DNA from: Pectobacterium aroidearum
GTDB lineage: Bacteria; Pseudomonadota; Gammaproteobacteria; Enterobacterales; Enterobacteriaceae
DNA length: 64,000 nt
Assembly: GCF_015689195.1 (NCBI RefSeq)
Contig: NZ_CP065044.1
Span: forward strand, 3,968,001-4,032,000
Direction of reading: 5' to 3'
Shown: positions 1-6,107 of the stretch, one piece after another
Numbering within the stretch: position 1 is the first letter of the stretch
Layout of the letters: every line of letters begins with the position of its first letter
Program-made: the position numbers and the translations under genes
The notes under the pieces: model-generated
The model's input: only the letters and a program-made list of their open reading frames with translations
The model's database searches: none
What the model was told of the DNA's origin: nothing

Positions 1-64
1 GAATCAATACATCACTAAATATATATTAGACACATATTTCAGTCCAAATTAAGATGACTCCCGC

Positions 65-81
65 TGTGGGCATCGCCCACA
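65..81. other. Short perfect stem-loop upstream of the TauE gene
   Basis: Seven-base arms TGTGGGC and GCCCACA flank a three-base loop. No T-tract follows on either strand, so it is not a clear terminator. The rest of the first 205 bases shows no convincing coding frame. Confidence 0.4.
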
Positions 82-205
82 TACACCGAGGCTGGCATCA
101 GCGATACCTTGCCTGGCGGTGTTCACGTTTGCCACATTATTCATCGCGTCTTACGCCGTGTGTTCTATTCCCCCAAGGCTGTTACCACTCAACAAAGGAT
201 TTATC

Positions 206-970
206 ATGGCGTCTGAGCTACTTATCCTCATTCCAATCGCCTTCATTGCAGGTGCGATTAATGCCGCCGTTGGCGGCGGTGGACTGATCAGTATGCCGAT
301 GTTTTACAGCACGCTTCCTCATTTCACGCCGGCCCAAATTATGGGGATCGATAAATTCTCTTCCGTCATGGGACATTTAATGTCCGTTCGGCAGTTTGCA
401 ACTCGATTACGCTTACCATGGCGGCTCATGCTGCCAACAGCCCTTGCGGCCATCACCGGTGCTTACATCGGAATCCGCATGCTGGATTTCATGCCGTCTT
501 CCTGGATGCGCCCGGTTATTATCGTTGTACTGGCGATCATGGTGGCTTACACATGGTTTCGCCCCAGTTTTGGTAGCCAGGATACCAGTCAGGAGCCGAC
601 ACAAAATGACCTCATCAAGGGCGCGGTTCTCGGGCTTGTGATTGGATTTTACGACGGCTTTATTGGGCCGGGCACGGGCAGCTTTTTACTCTTCCTTTTC
701 ATTCGCTTTTTCCATTTTGATTTTCTGCGTGCAACGGCCTGCGCTAAGGTCGTCAATTTCGGCACCAATTCCGCGACGCTCCTTTTCCTGATTCCAGCGG
801 GGCTGATTAATTATGGGCTCGCATTCCCACTCGGCATCGCAGCCATTTGCGGTTCAATTGTAGGGACACAGTTAGCGTTAAAAGGAGGGAATTATTGTAT
901 TCGTCGTCTGTTCCTGATATTAGCAGTGACGCTACTGATTAAACTGATCTGGGAAACGCTACAGCATTAA
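206..970 (+). CDS. TauE/SafE family membrane permease (YfcA-like)
   Basis: A 254-residue integral membrane protein of the TauE/SafE family, whose members are thought to export sulfite, sulfonates or other small anions across the inner membrane. The family's two duplicated glycine-rich motifs are visible: AINAAVGGGGLISMP near residue 17 and GFYDGFIGPGTGSF near residue 149. Length and these motifs resemble E. coli YfcA. The start was set at the ATG at 206 because AAGGA lies six bases upstream; a longer frame back to 119 has no ribosome-binding site. It stands alone, and no sulfonate genes are adjacent, so the substrate is unknown. Confidence 0.8.
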   Translation: MASELLILIPIAFIAGAINAAVGGGGLISMPMFYSTLPHFTPAQIMGIDKFSSVMGHLMSVRQFATRLRLPWRLMLPTALAAITGAYIGIRMLDFMPSSWMRPVIIVVLAIMVAYTWFRPSFGSQDTSQEPTQNDLIKGAVLGLVIGFYDGFIGPGTGSFLLFLFIRFFHFDFLRATACAKVVNFGTNSATLLFLIPAGLINYGLAFPLGIAAICGSIVGTQLALKGGNYCIRRLFLILAVTLLIKLIWETLQH

Positions 971-1117
971 CACGCCTTTACTCGTCGGGTCGGTGAAAAA
1001 CCCGAACCGTATCAATAATGGTGCTGATATCACCGCCATTTAGCGTGGTTTAAAATTGACCAAAATCAATAAAAACACTGTAAATACATTAATTTACCTT
1101 TCTATACACCCCACCTT

Positions 1118-1148
1118 TTGACCTTCCCGTAGGGGGAAGGTGTAACGT
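1118..1148 (+). promoter_or_regulatory. CueR/MerR-type copper promoter of cueP
   Basis: A -35 element TTGACC (1118-1123) and a -10 element TAACGT (1143-1148) are separated by 19 bases, the long spacer typical of MerR-family promoters. The spacer region carries the dyad ACCTTCC...GGAAGGT (1121-1141), which matches the CueR operator known from the copA promoter of E. coli. It lies 44 bases upstream of the cueP start. Copper induction is inferred from this match. Confidence 0.85.
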
Positions 1149-1191
1149 CATAGCCAGTGATTCCAGATGATGACTCTATTGAGGGGAAATA

Positions 1192-1746
1192 ATGATGAAG
1201 ATAAAGATGATGGCAGCGCTACTCGCACTGACATTGAGTGGCTCAGGTTTTGCCGCGTCGACTGACGCCAACGCATTCCTGGCTAAACAAGGGCTGGCAG
1301 GGAAAACGGTCGAGCAGATTGTCGATACGATCGATCAATCGCCGCAGGCAAGACCGTTACCCTACAGCGCGTCGATTACCAGCCAGGAACTGAAATTATC
1401 TGATGGACAGCAGCAGCATAGCTATCCGCTGGGAAATAAATTCTATCTCTCGTTTGCACCTTATATTCAGCAAACCCACCCCTGCTTTAACCACAGTTTA
1501 TCCGGGTGCCAGGGTGAGCTCGCCAATACGGCGTTTGATGTAAAAATCACGGATAAAGCCGGTAACGTCATCGTGCAAAAAACCATGAGCAGCCATCAGA
1601 ATGGTTTTGTCGGCGTCTGGTTACCACGCAATATTGAAGGAACCATCAATGTTACCTATCAGGGACGCGTAGCAAGCTCACCGTTTGCAACCTATGACGA
1701 CAGCCAGACTTGCATGACGACACTGCCACTGAAAGAACGGGCGTAA
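1192..1746 (+). CDS. cueP: CueP, periplasmic copper-binding protein
   Basis: A 184-residue exported protein with a Sec signal peptide (cleavage near GFA-AST, residue 21). It matches the CueP family, which binds copper in the periplasm and in Salmonella supplies copper to superoxide dismutase SodC. Three cysteines are seen at about residues 98, 106 and 174, the same spacing as the three copper-related cysteines of Salmonella CueP. GAGGGG lies five bases before ATG 1192; ATG 1195 is equally possible. A CueR-type promoter precedes it and a strong terminator follows, so it is a single-gene copper-responsive unit. E. coli lacks this gene. Confidence 0.9.
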   Translation: MMKIKMMAALLALTLSGSGFAASTDANAFLAKQGLAGKTVEQIVDTIDQSPQARPLPYSASITSQELKLSDGQQQHSYPLGNKFYLSFAPYIQQTHPCFNHSLSGCQGELANTAFDVKITDKAGNVIVQKTMSSHQNGFVGVWLPRNIEGTINVTYQGRVASSPFATYDDSQTCMTTLPLKERA

Positions 1747-1773
1747 ATAGAAAACGGTGTAAACACTCATCAA

Positions 1774-1800
1774 AAAACCCCAGCCACACGCTGGGGTTTT
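1774..1800 (+). terminator. Rho-independent terminator after cueP
   Basis: Arms AAAACCCCAGC and GCTGGGGTTTT enclose a five-base loop CACAC. It has A-rich and T-rich flanks, so it may also work on the other strand for the converging membrane-protein gene at 1848-2741. Confidence 0.85.
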
Positions 1801-1847
1801 GACTTAAAGGGAAAACAGACGAATTATCGCCTATACGCCCCGTTTTC

Positions 1848-2741
1848 TTACACCGCGCCCGTGTCTACACGCTTACCGATGTCTTTTAGCTGCGAGTATT
1901 TTTCTAGCAGGCCGGGTGCGTCGTCCAGACTCATAGCAAACATCCACATGTAGGTCATCACCGAATAGATATGCCCGGCATTGGTCCCACCGTTGAGTGT
2001 CATGTACACAATTGTCAGTGAAAACAGTACGGCGGCGGCGGCACCGATAGCCAAATAACCCAGCGCCTCACGATCTGACAGGCGAATACGCAACCCGGCC
2101 AGAACATGGTAATGCTTGGTTAGCGAAGCCTCAGTCGCGCTACTAACAAAGCCCACTTCTTTTTCCAGACGGTTATTTAACTTGCCAAACAAGACTTCAT
2201 TTTTGCGGGTGTAACCCGGCAGGAATAAAGTAAAAAACAGCAGGATAGCGACGCAGGCAACGCCCGCCCAGAATTCAATGACCAGCAGCATCACAGCTGC
2301 GCCAGTGATCGACGCCAGCGACGTAATCAGCACCGGTAGGTGAATTTCAAAAAAGTCCACGAACTCGCGTGAGAGCGCCACCCGTGCTGCAATGGTCGAA
2401 TGGCTATGGTTTTCTTTTCTCTGCGCCAGAATAACCGGCACGGCCAGCGCAGCATAAATGCGTGCGAACGTGCGGGTATCCACACTGCGTCGTGCGGCAC
2501 CAATTGCCCACATAATAAACACCATCAGTGCATACAGCACTGCGTGCCAGGCCTGAGCATTCAGAATCGCGTTAATGGCGAAGCCCGCCATCAGGGGATA
2601 AAGCAGATAAGTGACATTCTCCGCCACCACCAAAAGCAGGGTGAGAATCAGTTTTTTGCCATGCCGCTTTCCAAGTTTTTTAAGGGTGACAGCGGCACTA
2701 TGCGAAACCTTGACCGGTTCGCTGATATTATGGGTTTGCAT
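1848..2741 (-). CDS. Six-transmembrane ABC-type membrane protein lacking an ATPase domain
   Basis: About 297 residues with around six hydrophobic segments in the pattern of an ABC exporter transmembrane domain (for example ILTLLLVVAENVTYLLYPLM and ITGAAVMLLVIEFWAGVACV). The protein stops after the membrane part: there is no Walker A, signature or Walker B motif, and no ATPase gene is beside it. Start ATG 2741 was chosen; a TTG at 2783 would lie inside the left operator of the divergent TetR gene. It is probably repressed by that TetR protein. The function is unknown; a small-molecule exporter that borrows an ATPase, or a non-transporting relative, are both possible. Confidence 0.7.
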   Translation of the reverse strand: MQTHNISEPVKVSHSAAVTLKKLGKRHGKKLILTLLLVVAENVTYLLYPLMAGFAINAILNAQAWHAVLYALMVFIMWAIGAARRSVDTRTFARIYAALAVPVILAQRKENHSHSTIAARVALSREFVDFFEIHLPVLITSLASITGAAVMLLVIEFWAGVACVAILLFFTLFLPGYTRKNEVLFGKLNNRLEKEVGFVSSATEASLTKHYHVLAGLRIRLSDREALGYLAIGAAAAVLFSLTIVYMTLNGGTNAGHIYSVMTYMWMFAMSLDDAPGLLEKYSQLKDIGKRVDTGAV

Positions 2742-2766
2742 GAGAATAGCATCTGACAGAGTTATA

Positions 2767-2784
2767 CTTGAGCGGTTGCTCAAG
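2767..2784. promoter_or_regulatory. TetR operator, copy 1
   Basis: Perfect palindrome TTGAGC-N4-GCTCAA, with one further matching base pair on each side. It is the near twin of a second site centred 31 bases away. It sits between the divergent membrane-protein gene and the TetR gene, where a repressor would control both. Confidence 0.75.
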
Positions 2785-2797
2785 AGTAAAAATTGTA

Positions 2798-2815
2798 TTT
2801 GAGCACTTGCTCAAA
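2798..2815. promoter_or_regulatory. TetR operator, copy 2
   Basis: Perfect palindrome TTTGAGC-N4-GCTCAAA. Its centre is 31 bases (three helical turns) from copy 1 and 19 bases before the tetR start codon, so binding would block its own gene's promoter or leader. The pairing and spacing suggest cooperative binding of two dimers. Confidence 0.75.
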
Positions 2816-2833
2816 GTCAACGCGGGGACGGTA

Positions 2834-3406
2834 ATGAAAGAGACAACGAAAGCGCTCAAAGACAAAATCCTTGATGGCGCAATCGAGCTATTTATTGAGA
2901 AAGGCATAGAGAAAGTGACGACGCGTGAACTGGCGGAACACGTTGGTATTTCACGCAGTCATATTTATCACTACTTTCCTGACTGGCAGACGCTGTCGAT
3001 TGAGGCGCTAACGGCATTCATGCTGGCGGATTTGGCAGACGTCGCGGCGGACATCGCCACATTGCCGCCAAAAGAGAAACTGCATGAGCTGGTGAAAAAT
3101 TACCTGCCGGATACCACTGACGTCATCTGGAATCTGTATGGATCGCTATGGCAGCTGGCCGTTCACAACACCGCTTACGCTGAACTCGCCCACGTCATGA
3201 CAGAGAAATGGTCTGCCTTACTGGAAGAGATTATTGCATCAGGCGTCGCGTCCGGTGCCTTTAAAAATGCCGATATTCAGCGCGTTTCTCGCCAGTTGGA
3301 TGCGCTGTTAAACGGCTACTCTGATCATCTGATTATTAATCCATCCCCGGCCGATTTTCAGCAGGCAATTGAAGATATTGATGATTTCATACAACGCGTG
3401 TTGTGA
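2834..3406 (+). CDS. TetR family transcriptional regulator
   Basis: A 190-residue regulator with an N-terminal helix-turn-helix (residues about 10-55) ending in the family signature GISRSHIYHYFPDWQTL. The C-terminal helical part is the ligand and dimer domain; its ligand cannot be read from sequence. ATG 2834 follows a GGGGA sequence; the longer frame from 2768 would start with TTG inside the operator. It is divergent from a six-transmembrane ABC-type protein, with two identical-type palindromes between them, so it probably represses both itself and that gene. Confidence 0.88.
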   Translation: MKETTKALKDKILDGAIELFIEKGIEKVTTRELAEHVGISRSHIYHYFPDWQTLSIEALTAFMLADLADVAADIATLPPKEKLHELVKNYLPDTTDVIWNLYGSLWQLAVHNTAYAELAHVMTEKWSALLEEIIASGVASGAFKNADIQRVSRQLDALLNGYSDHLIINPSPADFQQAIEDIDDFIQRVL

Positions 3407-3483
3407 AGCACGTGAACAGCACGCCCAAAATGGCGATGACATCCAAAACAGCGATTAATGTGTACACGCCACGTCAATACACA

Positions 3484-3954
3484 TTAGTCACGGGTGTTAC
3501 ATGCCATTTTTGATTGGACGGTGCTAATCAAGTAGGAATACTTCGTTAACATCTCAAACTGGATGACATCATTTTCAGCCAGAATAGGGATTGCCTCATC
3601 GGGAGCGTTATCATTACCGTTTTTATTCATCGCGATATTGTTAACCACCAGACGATTCCCTTCCCAAACAGAATCAAAGCTGAACGTACGCCGAATCGTC
3701 AGCGGCACACCATCCTCGCCGATGTAAAAACCGTTGACTAGAACCAGCGCTCTATTTTGATTATTTAAATAAAAATAGACGTCATATTCCTTTCTGATGT
3801 TCTGATCTTCAGTGTAGAGTTTTACTTCCCCCTGACATATCAGTGGCTTTCGGTATAAATTGCTTTTTAAATAAAAAAAGGTCCCCAGAGAAAATGAAAT
3901 AAAAAGCACTAATGTGGTGCAAAAAATTTTCTTTCTGACTTTAATTATTAACAT
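3484..3954 (-). CDS. PsaF/ToxS-like membrane-anchored partner protein
   Basis: A 156-residue protein with one N-terminal membrane helix (about residues 9-29, FCTTLVLFISFSLGTFFYL) and a periplasmic remainder with two cysteines. It begins inside the end of the upstream regulator gene (14-base overlap), so the two are translated together. A small membrane-anchored periplasmic partner encoded right after a ToxR-type regulator is the arrangement of ToxR/ToxS, and of PsaE/PsaF and MyfE/MyfF near Yersinia fimbrial operons. By that analogy it may stabilise or tune the regulator. No specific sequence family was recognised. Confidence 0.6.
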   Translation of the reverse strand: MLIIKVRKKIFCTTLVLFISFSLGTFFYLKSNLYRKPLICQGEVKLYTEDQNIRKEYDVYFYLNNQNRALVLVNGFYIGEDGVPLTIRRTFSFDSVWEGNRLVVNNIAMNKNGNDNAPDEAIPILAENDVIQFEMLTKYSYLISTVQSKMACNTRD

Positions 3955-4750
3955 AAGTTACACATCTACTCCCGTTCTTCTTACAGGAAATAACGATTTC
4001 ACTTTTCTTATCCAGCATTCCAGAGATAACAATTTTTTTCGACAGGAAGAACAATGTGTTCTCTGAACATAAATTTTCATAGTCGGTAGGAAGTGGATAA
4101 CCCACGCTGTCATATAAATAGAAAAGATCGCATTTCCCGCTCATCTTCACATCAACAAGGTGTCGATACGGGAAACGGTTTGCGTTATCTAACGCGAACA
4201 GAATAACCCCTACTATCACTATCCAGATGAGAAGGCACCGGGTGTATTGCTGTGTTTTTATGGGCTCAGATATGGCGTGGTGTTTTATGGAGAACGGCTT
4301 TTTTTCTTTATAAACATCCTCTTCCACTTTCTCTTCTATGTTCTCTTCTATGTTCTCTTCTACGTTCTCTTCTACCGCCTGATGTGATATTTCTTTCTCT
4401 CCTCCTCCCCTATCCGCCTCCGGATAGGAAACAACGCTTTCAACATTAAAAACAATACCCAACTTGGGGATAGTCACTATCGAATCCGCCAGGTCAAATT
4501 CGCGTAATACCTTCCTTAACAGAGATAAATAGTTGTTTAGATTATTAATAGAGGGGGAAAGCGCATGCTTTTCCAACGCCTCTTTTAACAAAAAATCTCG
4601 GCTTAACGTTACCCCCTGATTATCAATTAGCAAACTAAGCAATCGAGAAATAGGAAAGCTCAAAGAAATTGCTTCATTTTCACGTTCTATCCATGTCAGT
4701 GTCCCCTCTCCCTCATTGAAAATGATTAAATCATTAATCAAATAAACCAT
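3941..4750 (-). CDS. ToxR/CadC-type membrane-bound transcription regulator (PsaE-like)
   Basis: A 269-residue protein with three parts: an N-terminal winged-helix DNA-binding domain (residues about 1-105), a very acidic linker containing EENV/EENI repeats (about 127-146), one membrane helix (about 171-187), and a periplasmic domain with four cysteines (207, 228, 256, 263). This is the layout of ToxR, CadC and PsaE. ATG 4750 was chosen because AAGGA lies five bases upstream; ATG 4765 and TTG 4768 lack one. It overlaps its partner gene and is divergent from the fimbrial operon, which it probably controls in response to an envelope or pH signal. The target is inferred from position only. Confidence 0.75.
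   Translation of the reverse strand: MVYLINDLIIFNEGEGTLTWIERENEAISLSFPISRLLSLLIDNQGVTLSRDFLLKEALEKHALSPSINNLNNYLSLLRKVLREFDLADSIVTIPKLGIVFNVESVVSYPEADRGGGEKEISHQAVEENVEENIEENIEEKVEEDVYKEKKPFSIKHHAISEPIKTQQYTRCLLIWIVIVGVILFALDNANRFPYRHLVDVKMSGKCDLFYLYDSVGYPLPTDYENLCSENTLFFLSKKIVISGMLDKKSEIVISCKKNGSRCVTYVNN
4329..4376 (-). repeat. In-frame 12-base tandem repeat in the regulator's linker
   Basis: Four adjacent 12-base units (plus-strand TTCTCTTCTATG and variants), with a more diverged fifth unit at 4317-4328. Each unit encodes four residues of the type EENI or EENV. Because the unit is a multiple of three, copy-number change would lengthen or shorten the acidic linker between the DNA-binding and membrane parts without breaking the frame. 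Confidence 0.85.
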
Positions 4751-4768
4751 ACGTCCTTTTTCCATCAA

Positions 4769-5450
4769 GATTAAGAAGCGTTATTCGTTTGTTATAATCC
4801 ACCCGGCACATACATTATTCACGATAATAAAACCTATGGAATAATCTTAAAATCACTGCACTACAGTAAAAAAATCATCTATAAGAGAAAAATCAATTAT
4901 ATAGTGCCTTACGGACTCGTAATCAGGCAAGGATAAAAAACTTACCTATTTGTTGTCAAAGATTATTTAACTTTCACTTAAGCCTCATACAAACAAAAAG
5001 ACATTTCATTATTTTTATAAACCCATCGATATTCAACACCATTCCACATCAAAAACAGCGAATGAAAAATAACACATTGAATTAAAATAAATTATCTCAA
5101 TAGTTATATTTATAGTGCCTTATTCCCCATAGGGGCATAAAAATCAAACAACAGAATAAAAACCTAAATAAACATAAATTTAAAACATTTAATCTAAATA
5201 AAACTAATCAATTCAATATATTTGACCAAAAAACTCTCCAACACTACGATCCATCTAGTTTCAGTGTCATCGATTGGGGAAGCGGATCAATATATTCAGT
5301 CCGTGCAAGGCGATAAGCCGTCACCCGTCAGAAAAGGCATTGTAAAGGTATTACAAAAGAAATGGCACTACTCATTATGCATGAATGCGTTCGCATTCAT
5401 GAGAGTAGCGCGCATGTTTTAAATAATGTAACCAATAGAGAGAGCGTAAT
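4769..5450. promoter_or_regulatory. AT-rich control region between the ToxR-like pair and the fimbrial operon
   Basis: About 680 bases, strongly AT-rich, with no convincing coding frame. It contains a 12-base direct repeat TATAGTGCCTTA at 4900-4911 and 5111-5122, and an 11-base palindrome CCCCATAGGGG at 5125-5135. No inverted repeats able to form an invertible promoter switch were seen, and no recombinase gene is nearby, so control by the membrane regulator (and perhaps by silencing proteins that favour AT-rich DNA) is more likely than phase inversion. Confidence 0.5.
5381..5400 (+). other. Perfect stem-loop in the fimbrial leader
   Basis: Nine-base arms ATGAATGCG and CGCATTCAT with a two-base loop, flanked by CTACTC and GAGAGTAG sequences that could extend the pairing. 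It ends 50 bases before the pilin start codon and would be at the end of the operon's untranslated leader. No T-tract follows. Confidence 0.55.
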
Positions 5451-5999
5451 ATGAAACTATCAAAGATCACCCTGGCATCCCTCATCTCCGTGATATTCTC
5501 TGTCGGCGCACACGCCGCGGATTCACATAATGGAACGGTGACGTTTAAAGGGAAAATTATTGATACTCCTTGCTCAGTATCTCAGGAAGATTTGCACCAA
5601 ACGATCGAGTTTGGCGAAATCAGCAAAACCGTGTTGGAAAACGGCGGCACGTCAGAAATTAAACCGTTTGATATCACATTAAAAGATTGCAGTCTGGATA
5701 CCGCCACCAGCGCCAAAATTGTTTTCTCCGGCGGCGCAGCATCCGGCACCAATAATGAAATGCTGGCATTAAACGGCAGCGCAACTGGTGCAGGTATTGC
5801 CGTAGAACGCGTCGGCGAAAAAATTAAATTCGACGGAACCACGCCAGCTGTTCCTGCTACGCCATTGGCAAACGGGGATAATGTTTTCTCCTTCACATCC
5901 TATGTCGCCAAACTCCCAACCCCACAGGAAGGTGAGTCACCAACAATCACCACAGGTGCTTTCTCCAGCACAGCTAATTTTGTTGTGTCTTATCAATAA
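5451..5999 (+). CDS. Fimbrial major subunit (pilin)
   Basis: A 182-residue pilin with a Sec signal peptide (cleaved near AHA-ADS, residue 22). It has the conserved pair of cysteines that form the pilin disulfide (DTPCSV and LKDCSL) and the C-terminal beta-strand ending in FVVSYQ with the penultimate tyrosine used for chaperone binding and strand exchange. It is the first gene of a five-gene chaperone-usher operon and is the likely main shaft protein. It resembles MrpA and related type-1 pilins; the exact fimbrial class was not determined. GAGAGAG precedes the ATG. Confidence 0.88.
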   Translation: MKLSKITLASLISVIFSVGAHAADSHNGTVTFKGKIIDTPCSVSQEDLHQTIEFGEISKTVLENGGTSEIKPFDITLKDCSLDTATSAKIVFSGGAASGTNNEMLALNGSATGAGIAVERVGEKIKFDGTTPAVPATPLANGDNVFSFTSYVAKLPTPQEGESPTITTGAFSSTANFVVSYQ

Positions 6000-6107
6000 A
6001 ATATTGATGCGCTAACCATCCATTGCGCTAGCAGCAGGGTATAGGCAATCAAATGGGGAGGCCACCTCCCCTAATACATTCTTTATTCCACACGTGGTTT
6101 TACGTAC

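Noticed and set aside
5222-5422. 66-codon frame upstream of the pilin gene
   Set aside because: It has no ribosome-binding site, starts in a strongly AT-rich control region and overlaps the leader hairpin; no family was recognised.
4769-5450. Invertible promoter element for fimbrial phase variation
   Set aside because: No pair of matching inverted repeats was found at the borders and no tyrosine recombinase gene is present in the window.
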